Counted from the stretch's first letter, positions 25,154-33,350 are shown. The stretch is 64,000 nt of DNA from an uncultured bacterium (GCA_937889595.1 CALAOR010000088.1:62001-126000), one strand, 5' to 3'. A program made the numbers and translations. Notes: a model not told the origin generated them from the sequence alone.

Positions 25154-25294
25154 TGTGTCAACCAGTTTTTTCGTACTCGTACCCTCTCGCTTCATCGGGG
25201 TGCGCTTGATGGTATTAAAAGTTGTTGATTAGCGTACATCCGCCGTCCAAAATTATTATGCAGGCAAGCTTAAGTCCTACGCTGCCGATGGGTG
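25154..25294 (+). repeat. Second copy of intergenic modules B and A
   Basis: Module B at 25154-25225 and module A at 25232-25294 match 13922-13995 and 13794-13856 with about 85 percent identity by eye, in swapped order. The rest of the 580-base gap 24854-25434 holds the right compound repeat and no gene. Confidence 0.75.
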
Positions 25295-25434
25295 GCAGAA
25301 ACCGGATTATTCCGGGTTTCTATATATAAAAAAATGGACGGCCGAATAAGATTAACAGATGGTTTGGAACCGCTGACGTGATACGTGTATTTATTATTGA
25401 CAATCACTTAAATGGCTGACATGCTCTGCCCTAT

Positions 25435-25875
25435 TCAAGTCTTTTTTCTTACAATCCACTCCTCGTTTTCTGCAGCATTCGTGTTTTTAAAAAAATCAAT
25501 ATTCCTATCCCTCAAAACCCACATCATTTTTTCCAAAAAAACCGAGGCATCCTCTGGCGATATCAGAATTTCAAACTTGTAGAATGTTGACGTTTTTAAA
25601 AAAATAGGTTTCTTCCAAATTGAATATCTTAAATTAATCGCAACACGAGAAAGAGCCTTAAAAGCAGTATAAACTCCAAACGAAGTCAACTCATTAAAAT
25701 GGATTTTAATTAAAGTGAGTTTTTCAATAAATAGAGATACCTTAATGTCATTATCGCTAATTGTATAAATTAATACATGCTTGCCTAAATAATGAATTGC
25801 AATAAAACCCATCAAAACAAATAGCGGAAAAGGTAAAAAAATAAGAAAATTCAACAACGAATTTAATATATTCAC
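25435..25875 (-). CDS. Small membrane protein, candidate orphan immunity protein
   Basis: 146 residues from GTG 25875, whose G-T-G-A overlaps the stop of an RHS-like tail remnant; a TTG one codon earlier is an alternative. Two hydrophobic segments (~8-26 and possibly ~29-40) are followed by a cytoplasmic or periplasmic domain with no recognised motif. Strongly AT-rich codon use. Coupling to the RHS remnant is the typical arrangement of toxin-immunity pairs, so I infer a leftover immunity gene. Confidence 0.55.
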   Translation of the reverse strand: MNILNSLLNFLIFLPFPLFVLMGFIAIHYLGKHVLIYTISDNDIKVSLFIEKLTLIKIHFNELTSFGVYTAFKALSRVAINLRYSIWKKPIFLKTSTFYKFEILISPEDASVFLEKMMWVLRDRNIDFFKNTNAAENEEWIVRKKT

Positions 25876-25964
25876 CAACTTACCCCCGCGCCAAAAGTAT
25901 ATGTCCCGTATTTCCTCGCCCCCACCGACAATCCCGCTGAAAGTCCCAGTTCAATTTCATTCAA
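25872..25964 (-). pseudogene. RHS/surface-protein tail remnant
   Basis: A 30-codon open frame reads L-N-E-I-E-L-G-L-S-A-G-L-S-V-G-A-R-K-Y-G, then T-Y-T-F-G-A-G-V-S-W and stops. It is GC-rich unlike its AT-rich neighbours, overlaps the 3' end of the gene upstream and couples by four bases to the gene downstream. It looks like the final strands of a larger RHS-type or barrel protein left behind by recombination. Confidence 0.45.
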
Positions 25965-26587
25965 CTATGCAACAATTTTTTGATCTTGATTATTTTTCCC
26001 GTTGATCTTTCAATTACATTAATCTTTCGTTCCATTACAATTTTATCGAGAATCGCCATCAGTTCCGTTTCTTTACCTAGATTAAAAAAAGTTAAAATTT
26101 TTCCACTAAAACTCTCACCAATGGAATCAAAGCCAGTTCCTTTATATAAGTCATTAAAAAAATCTAATTTTTTAAAATAAACAGTAAAAGTACCGTCAGA
26201 ATTGCACTGAATTACAATATTTTCAACCTCGTTTAGATTCATAAAGAACACTCTATTTTTACCTATTTTAATAGATTCAATCAATCGCTTGTCTGTAATA
26301 AAGTAAGTTATATTTTTTCTTACAATATACGCAAGTTGATGACGGCCAATCAATTGGTAATATGGCACTATACAAAACAAGCATATGTAAAAAATATCAA
26401 CAACTAATTCATTTTTGTTAATCTCGGAGATATTGTAAAAATCAAAAAGCACTTTTATTCCATACATGTTAATTATAATCATCACTATTCCAACCGCATT
26501 CAAAAACCATTCAATCTCATTAAATAGCACAAAGGTTTTAGGACAACCTTTCCATAGAAGCTTTTCATCACGCATTAAAATTTTCAT
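25961..26587 (-). CDS. Membrane protein with PH-like domain, candidate immunity protein
   Basis: 208 residues. W-K-G-C-P-K-T at the N-terminus, two transmembrane helices (~27-50 and ~65-85) and I-T-D-K-R-L-I-E-S-I followed by V-F-F-M-N-L-N-E-V-E-N-I match the bacterial PH (bPH/YdbT-like) pattern, where a membrane hairpin precedes a PH fold. AT-rich. The 14 in-frame codons before the ATG, ending K-D-R-T-A-S-I, resemble the tail of the RHS-Tlde1 protein (K-D-R-T-V-K-K-K), suggesting it was once coupled to a similar toxin. Confidence 0.6.
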   Translation of the reverse strand: MKILMRDEKLLWKGCPKTFVLFNEIEWFLNAVGIVMIIINMYGIKVLFDFYNISEINKNELVVDIFYICLFCIVPYYQLIGRHQLAYIVRKNITYFITDKRLIESIKIGKNRVFFMNLNEVENIVIQCNSDGTFTVYFKKLDFFNDLYKGTGFDSIGESFSGKILTFFNLGKETELMAILDKIVMERKINVIERSTGKIIKIKKLLHS

Positions 26588-26695
26588 AATACTTGCCGTC
26601 CTATCTTTTATATTTTTCGTTATTGCACTTGCAAATTATCCACGTCACCTTTGCATAAATTTAGTACCTTCTCGCCGTACTTCCAGACATTCAGA

Positions 26696-27022
26696 TTATC
26701 TAGCATGATTCATTTGAAAAGCTGCCCCTCCAATTGTTAATATAAAATAACATGGGAGCGAACCAAAATATGGCTCGTTAGTTGTGCCTTGTATAAGCCA
26801 AGCAAAAAGAAAAAATCTAATTTTGTATGGTTTTATATCATCTCGTCCACCGGGATTATATCCGTTATCTTTTGCAAGCTGACGTTCAAAAATTCTAACT
26901 GCTCTATCTTCATTAATAAATAATCCTTCTTGAATATAATAATTATGTGAGATTCCAGAATATATTAAAAAAACCAGTATACACAATGTGAATCCAAGTA
27001 ACGCTTTATTTCTTTTGAGCAT
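26696..27022 (-). CDS. Small membrane-anchored protein, unknown
   Basis: 108 residues. An N-terminal hydrophobic helix (L-L-G-F-T-L-C-I-L-V-F-L-I) anchors a short soluble part with G-Y-N-P-G-G-R-D-D, and a second hydrophobic stretch lies near the C-terminus. AT-rich, no family recognised. Between it and the next gene leftward (26588-26695) a 28-codon frame reads M-L-D-N-L-N-V-W-K-Y-G-E-K-V, possibly another toxin-tail remnant. Part of the candidate immunity array. Confidence 0.5.
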   Translation of the reverse strand: MLKRNKALLGFTLCILVFLIYSGISHNYYIQEGLFINEDRAVRIFERQLAKDNGYNPGGRDDIKPYKIRFFLFAWLIQGTTNEPYFGSLPCYFILTIGGAAFQMNHAR

Positions 27023-27077
27023 CTTTTCACTCCTCGCCTTCTAACCTATATCGCCACCAAGTTTTCCACCGATAGTA

Positions 27078-27332
27078 TCATTCATCCATTTTTTTCAAAT
27101 CAAACACATAATCAATAAAAATAAAAAAAATAAAAGAAATAGCGCTTGACATCAACGAATAAAAAATATCTTTAAATATTTTCACGCTAATTTCAAAATC
27201 TTTAGACACAAACAACGATAATGAAAACACAAAAATAATAATAGTTTTTTTAAAACTGCTCATTATTGCTTTTTTTATGAACGAATATTTCTTTTCTGCT
27301 TTTTTTTGATCTAGATTGTTCATTGTATTCAC
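27078..27332 (-). CDS. Very small two-helix membrane protein
   Basis: 84 residues with two hydrophobic helices (~30-45, I-I-I-F-V-F-S-L-S-L-F-V and ~60-76, S-S-A-I-S-F-I-F-F-I-F-I) between charged ends. AGGAG lies upstream of the ATG. No family recognised; AT-rich. Such hairpin proteins are common immunity proteins or inhibitors, but nothing in the sequence proves it. Confidence 0.5.
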   Translation of the reverse strand: MNTMNNLDQKKAEKKYSFIKKAIMSSFKKTIIIFVFSLSLFVSKDFEISVKIFKDIFYSLMSSAISFIFFIFIDYVFDLKKMDE

Positions 27333-27343
27333 TCCTTCTTATA

Positions 27344-27398
27344 AGCAACTTTATTTGAAATCAACTGCATTTTCGACCTCTAGCACCTTTTCGTTTTT
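27344..27398. repeat. Second copy of the dispersed repeat at 14459-14512
   Basis: Shares AACTTTAT.TG.AATCAACT...TTTCGA..TC....CCTTTTC with the copy at 14.46 kb, in the same orientation and in a comparable place between accessory genes. Confidence 0.58.
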
Positions 27399-27399
27399 T

Positions 27400-27918
27400 T
27401 TATTTTATTATTGATATTTTTATTTCGTTTGATTTTACAGAGCCATTCCAACAATCCTTTATATTATTGCTTTCGCCAAAATAAGCATCGTCGCTATTAC
27501 TAACGTCATAAAAACCCCTTATTGAATAACTGCCACAACAATCAAAATCATAAAAGCTTGTTAAATCAATTTTCTTACCAAAAAAATTTTCCGATTGTAG
27601 CATAAAACTTTCTTTTGGCACAAAGCCCCATGGTACAAATCTTTGTTTTTCAGAAACCAGTTCATTTTTTTCGTTTCTTACTTCTATTCCTAAAAACTTA
27701 TATTTGACAATGAATCCGTTAGGAATTCTAATGTCATTGTTGCCAACATTGCAAATACTAATATTTAGGAACACTTTTTCATTTATTTTAAAGATATCTT
27801 TATCCGTTGCTATATGTAAACTGATTGTGTCTTCGTCATTCGATTTTGCGCAACAAAAACAACTTGCAAAAGAAAGTAAAGAAATAACTAAAATCACAAT
27901 GTATAGTCTTTTTTTCAT
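27400..27918 (-). CDS. Lipoprotein with immunoglobulin-like domain, candidate immunity protein
   Basis: 172 residues. The signal peptide ends in a lipobox F-A-S-C followed by F-C-C, so the protein is probably lipid-anchored. The mature part (I-S-L-H-I-A-T-D-K-D-I-F-K-I-N-E-K-V, then L-N-I-S-I-C-N-V-G-N-N-D-I) has the strand pattern of a BsuPI/Ig-like domain. AT-rich. Its ribosome site GGAGG is inside the end of the upstream toxin-like frame, so the two are coupled, as expected for toxin and periplasmic immunity lipoprotein. Confidence 0.65.
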   Translation of the reverse strand: MKKRLYIVILVISLLSFASCFCCAKSNDEDTISLHIATDKDIFKINEKVFLNISICNVGNNDIRIPNGFIVKYKFLGIEVRNEKNELVSEKQRFVPWGFVPKESFMLQSENFFGKKIDLTSFYDFDCCGSYSIRGFYDVSNSDDAYFGESNNIKDCWNGSVKSNEIKISIIK

Positions 27919-27919
27919 A

Positions 27920-28188
27920 TCAACCTCCCTGTTTTTTACCTTTAAATTTTTCTATGGTTTCTTTGAAGGCGCTGTCCGCTTTATCTATACCCTTATCCCC
28001 AATTGTTTTACGATTTGCCGTTTGCCCCTTGGTTTTAAATATACCTTTTCTACATTTATGTATTAGTTCTTGAATCCAATTGTTTGAATATTCGGAACTG
28101 TCGCAACGGCACAAAACTTTGGTTTTGAAATCGCCCCTTTATTATTTCCATCAGCAACTTTATTGCCTGCATTAATAACATCCGCGAC
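27920..28188 (-). pseudogene. Frameshifted RHS-like toxin tail
   Basis: Two frames together look like one lost protein. 28188 to about 28110 reads V-A-D-V-I-N-A-G-N-K-V-A-D-G-N, similar to the post-core segment of RHS/polymorphic toxins (A-D-x-x-N-A-G-x-x-x-A-x-G-N). The adjoining frame from about 28114 continues S-N-N-W-I-Q-E-L-I-H-K-C-R-K to K-G-K-K-Q-G-G and stops at 27920, two bases before the lipoprotein gene. Toxin family not recognised. The 5' edge is a stop codon beside a palindromic repeat. Confidence 0.42.
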
Positions 28189-28216
28189 TCAATCTGCCGA
28201 ATCAAATGCCTGCGGC

Positions 28217-28238
28217 GGGCGGACACATAGGTCCGCCC
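28217..28238. repeat. Intergenic palindrome GGGCGGAC..GTCCGCCC
   Basis: Eight-base arms around ACATAG, followed by CCTAC. It belongs to the TAGGGGCGGACC...TGTCCGCCC type of small mobile palindromes found between genes in many bacteria; relatives are at 42782-42854. Confidence 0.7.
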
Positions 28239-28270
28239 CTACATGAAATTATAATTGATAATCCGGTTAA

Positions 28271-30634
28271 TTACTCGCCCTTCCATTCCCTGGGTTTGTT
28301 GCCGTCGGCCTGGGTTATCAGGCCCTTGTCTTCCAGCGCGTCTATGATGCGGGCCGCTTTTGAGTATCCTATGCCCATCTTGCGCTGTAAAAATGACGTG
28401 GATATTTTTCCTTTGTCCTTTGCCAGGTCGCACGCGCGCTTGAATATGTCCGGGTCCACGCCTTCGTCGTCGGTAAAACCGTTTGATTTTGGCATGTCCT
28501 CTTCTTTTATGTTGAACTCGTCGGAGAATTCGGCCTTGCGCTGTTTTTTGATGTATGCGACTATCTTGGGGATCTCGTCGCGCACAAATGCGGCTTGTCC
28601 CCTGATGGGTTTTATCAAATTAGCGGGGTTGTATAGCATATCGCCCTTGCCTAAGAGCGCTTCTGCGCCTTTTGTGTCAAGTATGGTGCGTGAGTCTATC
28701 TGGGATTTTACCTTGAATGCTATCCTCGACGGAAAATTGGCTTTGATAATGCCGGTTATGACGTCAACCGACGGCCTTTGTGTGGCGAGTATGAGGTGTA
28801 TGCCCACGGCGCGCGCGAGCTGCGCCAGGCGCTGCAGGGACTCTTCCACGCTTTGCTTTGCCATGGTCATCAGGTCCGCGAGCTCATCTATGATAAGCAC
28901 TATGAACGGCAAAGATTTTTTGAAGTCTTCGGGCTGTACATCGGGGTCTTTTCTTATGTCCTCGTTAAACTCCATTATTTTTCTGTTGTATATTTCTATG
29001 TTCTGGGCGCCCTCGGCCGATAAAAGGTCGTACCTGCTTTTCATTTCAGCCACAAGGCGCTTTAATACATAAGCCGCGTGCTTGGGGTCGGTAATCACCG
29101 GCGCCATCAAATGCGGCATGTCATTATACTGGGTCAGCTCGACTTTTTTGGGGTCAACAAGCAGCATTTTTACCTCGTCGGGCGAGGCCTTGTATAATAT
29201 GGAAGTTATTATTGAATTGATGCAGACCGACTTGCCCGAACCTGTGGAACCCGCTATCAAAAGATGCGGCATTTCCTCAAGTTTTGCGATCACGGGCTTG
29301 CCCGAGAGATCCCTGCCGATCGCGAGGGTTAAAAGCGATGATGACCCGGTAAACAGATCGTCTTCTATGAGTTCTTTCAAATATATTGTCTTCTTGTCCA
29401 TCTTAGGCACTTCGATGCCGAGCAAAGACTTGCCCGGCACAGCCGCCACCCTGACCATCTCGACTTTCATAGCAAGCGCAATATCCGCAGCCAGGTTCTC
29501 GACCTTTGCCACTTTCACGCCCGTGGCCAGCTCCAGGTCAAAACGCGATATTACCGGCCCGTCCACCACATTGACAATCTCAGCCTCTATGCCGAAGTCT
29601 GACAGGGTTTTTTTGAGCCGCGCCGCGTCCGAAGTGTAATCATATTCCTTCTCATCTGCCGGGGCCTTTTCCGATTTTAACAGCGACGTCGGAGGCAGCG
29701 TGTAATCGCCTTTCATTATTACAGCCTGCGTGGCCCCTGTTTTCCTGGAGGGTTCCTGCTGTTTTGTTATTGTAAGTTTTTCTTTTTTTCTTGGTTTTTC
29801 TTCTTCGCTCGTTTCCTCATCCTTTTCCCCGTCTTCATCCTTGTTTTTAGCCTCTTCTTTTGTTTTCTTGTTGTCTTTTGGGGCCTTTGTTTTCTTATTG
29901 CCGTTGTCTTTATTATCATTTTCTGTTTTTGCCTTCACCTTCTCCGCCGTTTCCTTAAGCGACCCAAAGAGGACCGTTCCTGCGTATGCAAACGCCTTAT
30001 ATACCTGTTTTGCGCCTTCCGTGCCTATCTGCCACAGGGCGATTAAAAGTTTTTCCTTGCCAAGCAGTACGATTGACACAAGGATTATAACCACGGCTGT
30101 TATATAAGCTCCGACCGTGTTAAACCAACTGGACATGAACTTGGCAGACAGCTTGCCCAATATTCCGCCTGTGTAAAATACCGAATCCCTGTCGAATATC
30201 CTGAGCATTTCAGGCGTCCTGCCCCAGAATGCTGTCATTTCCTTTGAAGAATAAAAAATCCCGACTTTGGCCAGCTTAAAGACCTCGTTATCGGGCCTGT
30301 TAAACAATAGCGCGAGAAACATGGAAATACCGGCTCCAAGCATTATGAATCCGAGGAGTATACCTGCATCGTGGTTTTCCCTGTTTTTCTTGAGGATATT
30401 AAGGCCGAAAAAGCCTATTATGAAAGGAATTATATACGCTGTTTTGCCTATGAGGAAATACAGCGACCTTGATATGACCTCGCCGAATACGCCGAGCAGG
30501 TTTTTGTCGTTCACTGAAATAAAGGAAAGAAGTATAAGAAGGCCTATAATAAGGCAGCCAAAACCCGTGAAAACCTCGTTGTTGTTTTTAACCTCTTTTG
30601 TTTTGCCTTTTTTGACAGCGCTTTTTTTTGCCAT
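28271..30634 (-). CDS. ftsK: DNA translocase FtsK/SpoIIIE
   Basis: 787 residues. Four transmembrane helices (~20-190) are followed by a Lys/Glu-rich linker (~235-320) and the motor: Walker A G-S-T-G-S-G-K-S near 461, Walker B L-I-I-D-E-L-A-D-L and A-T-Q-R-P-S-V-D-V. The C-terminal gamma winged helix (S-T-S-F-L-Q-R-K-M-G-I-G-Y-S-K-A-A-R) reads KOPS-type sites. It pumps chromosomes through the closing septum and activates dimer resolution. The linker is shorter than in E. coli. The ATG at 30634 has an AAGGGAG site. Confidence 0.96.
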   Translation of the reverse strand: MAKKSAVKKGKTKEVKNNNEVFTGFGCLIIGLLILLSFISVNDKNLLGVFGEVISRSLYFLIGKTAYIIPFIIGFFGLNILKKNRENHDAGILLGFIMLGAGISMFLALLFNRPDNEVFKLAKVGIFYSSKEMTAFWGRTPEMLRIFDRDSVFYTGGILGKLSAKFMSSWFNTVGAYITAVVIILVSIVLLGKEKLLIALWQIGTEGAKQVYKAFAYAGTVLFGSLKETAEKVKAKTENDNKDNGNKKTKAPKDNKKTKEEAKNKDEDGEKDEETSEEEKPRKKEKLTITKQQEPSRKTGATQAVIMKGDYTLPPTSLLKSEKAPADEKEYDYTSDAARLKKTLSDFGIEAEIVNVVDGPVISRFDLELATGVKVAKVENLAADIALAMKVEMVRVAAVPGKSLLGIEVPKMDKKTIYLKELIEDDLFTGSSSLLTLAIGRDLSGKPVIAKLEEMPHLLIAGSTGSGKSVCINSIITSILYKASPDEVKMLLVDPKKVELTQYNDMPHLMAPVITDPKHAAYVLKRLVAEMKSRYDLLSAEGAQNIEIYNRKIMEFNEDIRKDPDVQPEDFKKSLPFIVLIIDELADLMTMAKQSVEESLQRLAQLARAVGIHLILATQRPSVDVITGIIKANFPSRIAFKVKSQIDSRTILDTKGAEALLGKGDMLYNPANLIKPIRGQAAFVRDEIPKIVAYIKKQRKAEFSDEFNIKEEDMPKSNGFTDDEGVDPDIFKRACDLAKDKGKISTSFLQRKMGIGYSKAARIIDALEDKGLITQADGNKPREWKGE

Positions 30635-30685
30635 ATAGAAACTCCCTTGGAAAATATAAGGACTTTACTTGCTTAAACCCTCAAG

Positions 30686-30714
30686 AGTTTAAACCCTGCA
30701 CTGTTGCATGTCAA
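30686..30714 (-). promoter_or_regulatory. Possible ftsK promoter
   Basis: Minus-strand TTGACA (30709-30714), 17 bases, then TAAACT (30686-30691), about 50 bases before the ftsK start. The -10 matches only four of six positions. Confidence 0.4.
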
Positions 30715-30805
30715 GACGGTAGTTTGCTTGTATCCGGTCCTTGGCGCTTTATTATAAGATACCGCTTGTCCCGTCGCAGTAGCTCCGGGACTTGAGCGGG
30801 TATAA

Positions 30806-30855
30806 GTGAGAGTAATACTTTTGTTCGCTCTGGCTCTCAAAAGTATAACTCTCAC
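30806..30855. repeat. Inverted repeat, 18-base arms with one mismatch
   Basis: Arms 30806-30823 and 30838-30855 (GTGAGAGTAATACTTTTG type) surround 14 bases. A weaker hairpin with GTCCCG/CGGGAC stem lies just before it (about 30756-30804). Function unknown; either a regulatory structure or part of a small RNA. Confidence 0.65.
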
Positions 30856-30860
30856 TAAAT

Positions 30861-30900
30861 AAAAACAACGTGGAACTTTTAAAAGCTCCACGTTGTTTTT
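30861..30900 (-). terminator. Intrinsic terminator of the Lys-rich micro-ORF transcript
   Basis: Fourteen-base perfect arms (AAAAACAACGTGGA and complement) around 12 bases, ending in a T-run on both strands. It lies 34 bases after the micro-ORF stop codon. Confidence 0.85.
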
Positions 30901-30934
30901 GATGTTACCCCTTTTGCTAGTTCCATGTAACGTC

Positions 30935-30973
30935 TTATTTTTTTTTCTTCTTTGCTGCTTTTTTCTTTGCCAT
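30935..30973 (-). CDS. 12-residue Lys/Ala-rich micro-ORF
   Basis: Reads M-A-K-K-K-A-A-K-K-K-K-K then stop, with GGAAGGGGTG upstream, inside a unit that has its own promoter (31066-31093) and terminator (30861-30900). Either a genuine tiny basic peptide, a frameshifted histone-H1-like gene truncated in its A-run, or a chance frame in a small RNA of about 200 nt. Confidence 0.45.
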   Translation of the reverse strand: MAKKKAAKKKKK

Positions 30974-31065
30974 GTGTCGATCACCCCTTCCAGTTCTAGA
31001 TTTTTTGGCTATAAAGCCTTATTTTCTGCCTCTTGTGTCTACCAAACCTTTCTGCAACTATATGT

Positions 31066-31093
31066 AGTATACGGGTTTTATTTTTTTTGTCAA
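31066..31093 (-). promoter_or_regulatory. Sigma70 promoter of the micro-ORF/sRNA unit
   Basis: Minus-strand TTGACA (31088-31093), 16 A-rich bases and TATACT (31066-31071). Transcripts would begin near 31059 and end at the 30861-30900 terminator, giving about 190 nt. Confidence 0.7.
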
Positions 31094-31219
31094 TGTTTTT
31101 ATACATTCAGATACCCGACTATGGCTGTTTTTGTTCTTTTTTTATCACTTTTTTTCATTTTTCGCGTGTTTTTATAAGTTTTTATTGACTTTTTTTCCAC
31201 ATATTATGCACAGTAAGTG

Positions 31220-31240
31220 TTAACTAACATTGTTAGTTAA
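31220..31240. promoter_or_regulatory. 21-bp near-perfect palindrome, operator-like
   Basis: TTAACTAACA, one T, then its exact complement. It lies in the 340-base gap 31094-31434, between the micro-ORF promoter and the phosphohexomutase 3' end. The rest of that gap is A/T-rich with word-like repeats of CTTAAG and CTTTGAA and no gene. Confidence 0.5.
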
Positions 31241-31434
31241 AACTTAAGGTTCCAGGAGTCAAGGCTGAGTTTAAGAGACTTAAGACTGAAGCTTAGAGTT
31301 AAATTCAAGACAAGGATCAAATACTAATACGTATAAAACAAAATATCCGCAGCCGGCTATTTAACCTTTGAACTTTGAATTCTTAAAACTCCATTCTCCA
31401 GTCTCTTATCTCTCTAATTCTTTGCGTACAATTC

Positions 31435-32862
31435 CTACTGTGTTACAAACTTTTCGCCTTCTGTCATTATATCATCAAGTGTTTTTTTATCTTTTGCTTC
31501 GCCGTACAGCCTCACTACCGGTTCTGTCCCGGAAAACCTTATCATGATCCAGATATCCTCGCCAAGCATGAATTTATACCCGTCAACGGTAATTGTATCA
31601 AGCACATCGTATTTTCCTATCTTTAATATTTTTTCGGTCTTCAATTTTCTGGATAACGCCGCCTTTTTTGCATCGCTGAGCGTGAAATTTTTCCGTGTAT
31701 TTACGAACGGGCCTGTCTTTTCTTCAAGCTCCTTTAGCAGGGTTTTCATGCTCTTTTTTGTTTTGGCCACCATTTCCGCCACCAAAAGACAAGCTATGAT
31801 ACCGTCCTTTTCCGGCACATGCCTGTATACTGTCAGGCCGTTTGATTCTTCCCCGCCTATAATGATATCTTCTTTTGTCATTATCTCGCCTATGTACTTA
31901 AAACCTACGGGCGTTTCATGCAATTTCAGATGGTGCAGTTTGGCGACTTTATCGATCATATGGGATGTTGCCACGGAACGCACCACGGAACCGTGCCAGG
32001 CAGGCCTTGATTTTACGAGATAATCCAGCAGCAGCGGCAGCACCTTATTTGCCGGCACATATGAACCGTCTGAATCTATTATGCCGTACCTGTCGGCGTC
32101 GCCGTCTGTGGCTGTTCCCAGCATGGCTTTTTCCTTTTTTACCATACTGATCAGATCCTGCAGGTTTTTTTCAGCCGGCTCAGGCGGGAACCCGCCGAAA
32201 AGAACGTCTTTTTTATCGTTTATAACCTTTATGTTTGCCCCTTCTTCGGATAAAAGCCGGTCCAGGTATCCGCGCCCCGTGGAAAAAAGAGGGTCGACTA
32301 TAATTTTAATCTTTGACTTTTTTATGACCTTAAAATCAACTATCTGCCTTATCCTGTCCAGATATTCCTGGGACGGATCAAAAACCCTGATCAAACCCTG
32401 CTTTTCCGCTGTTTCTTTTTCCATTATTTTCACAACTTTGACCTTTTTAATGTTTGCCTCTATCACGTCTGTTTCATCCGGTGTGGCCGGGCCTCCCCAT
32501 GAAGGGGAAAATTTCAGCCCGTTATATTCAGGAGGATTGTGTGAAGCCGTAAAATTAATGCCGCCGGCGGCTTTTTTTCTTAGTATCTGGTAGGCAATAA
32601 CCGGTGTGGGCGTGTCCCTGCCGCACAGAAGCGATTTTATCCCGTTTCCAGCCATGACTTCGGCGGCTGTCTGCGAAAACTTGTCGGATAAAAACCTCGA
32701 ATCCCCGCCTATAATGACCGGTTTTCCGTCAAGTTCTTTCTTTGATTTTATAAATACGGCTATGGCCTGGCATGTTGTTTTAACGTTATCAAAAGTGAAA
32801 TCATCGCTTATAATACCTCTCCAGCCTGATGTACCGAATTTAATATCCGCCTTGCTTGCCAT
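31435..32862 (-). CDS. Phosphoglucomutase/phosphomannomutase (alpha-D-phosphohexomutase)
   Basis: 475 residues with the four family loops: active-site Ser in T-A-S-H-N-P-P-E-Y (~104), the metal loop D-G-D-A-D-R-Y-G (~253), the sugar loop G-G-E-E-S-N-G (~335) and the phosphate loop R-F-S-G-T-E-P (~439). N-terminal F-G-T-S-G-W-R-G is typical of bacterial phosphoglucomutase/phosphomannomutase. It interconverts hexose 1- and 6-phosphates, linking glycogen breakdown (phosphorylase at the window start) to glycolysis or sugar nucleotides. Substrate preference cannot be read from sequence. Confidence 0.93.
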   Translation of the reverse strand: MASKADIKFGTSGWRGIISDDFTFDNVKTTCQAIAVFIKSKKELDGKPVIIGGDSRFLSDKFSQTAAEVMAGNGIKSLLCGRDTPTPVIAYQILRKKAAGGINFTASHNPPEYNGLKFSPSWGGPATPDETDVIEANIKKVKVVKIMEKETAEKQGLIRVFDPSQEYLDRIRQIVDFKVIKKSKIKIIVDPLFSTGRGYLDRLLSEEGANIKVINDKKDVLFGGFPPEPAEKNLQDLISMVKKEKAMLGTATDGDADRYGIIDSDGSYVPANKVLPLLLDYLVKSRPAWHGSVVRSVATSHMIDKVAKLHHLKLHETPVGFKYIGEIMTKEDIIIGGEESNGLTVYRHVPEKDGIIACLLVAEMVAKTKKSMKTLLKELEEKTGPFVNTRKNFTLSDAKKAALSRKLKTEKILKIGKYDVLDTITVDGYKFMLGEDIWIMIRFSGTEPVVRLYGEAKDKKTLDDIMTEGEKFVTQ

Positions 32863-32898
32863 GGAAAACCTCCTGAAAGTATTTAAAAATAACCGGTT

Positions 32899-33273
32899 TT
32901 ATCTGCGGTGCCTTCTGTTGCTTGGATTTTTGTCTTTTTTCTTTTTAAGCGCCTCTTTTAGATCAGCCACTTTGTCCATGCAATCCTGGCAAAGCGTGCC
33001 TTTTTTCAGGTCCTTTCCGCACATCCTGCATTTGTAGGGGTCCGGCGCGTCGGTTATGCGCAGGCTCCCTGACTTTACAAACCTCAATATCTGCATGGCG
33101 TCAACTCCCGTACGCGTAGCAACTTCCAGGATGCCCGCCAATGGATAATCGTGGAGGTATTCATTTATAATTTTTAAATCATTATGGTCCTTGGCAAGGC
33201 ACTCCGCGCATACGGGCGTATATGTATCCGGCAGGAATACTTTTCCGCACTTTGCACAGTTTGATATGGCCAA
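32899..33273 (-). CDS. Double zinc-ribbon protein, YvyF/flagellar-operon-like
   Basis: 124 residues if translation starts at TTG 33273, which has AAGGAG seven bases upstream; the ATG at 33312 has none and would add 13 basic residues. Two zinc ribbons, C-A-K-C-G..C-A-E-C (~6-26) and C-R-M-C-G..C-Q-D-C (~81-99), bracket a MerR-like helix-turn-helix (R-T-G-V-D-A-M-Q-I-L-R-F-V). This is the layout of the TIGR03826/YvyF family, often in flagellar operons, but no flagellar gene is here. A Lys/Arg tail may bind nucleic acid. Confidence 0.75.
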   Translation of the reverse strand: MAISNCAKCGKVFLPDTYTPVCAECLAKDHNDLKIINEYLHDYPLAGILEVATRTGVDAMQILRFVKSGSLRITDAPDPYKCRMCGKDLKKGTLCQDCMDKVADLKEALKKKKDKNPSNRRHRR

Positions 33274-33350
33274 ATTTTTTCTCCTTTTTTCAATTACAGC
33301 CTTAACCTGCATTATATCCGATAATTCCGGTTTTAAAAAGTTTTTTTAGC

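Noticed and set aside
30673-30984. 103-residue minus-strand ORF overlapping the micro-ORF
   Set aside because: It runs through a terminator and an inverted repeat, has no ribosome site and atypical composition.
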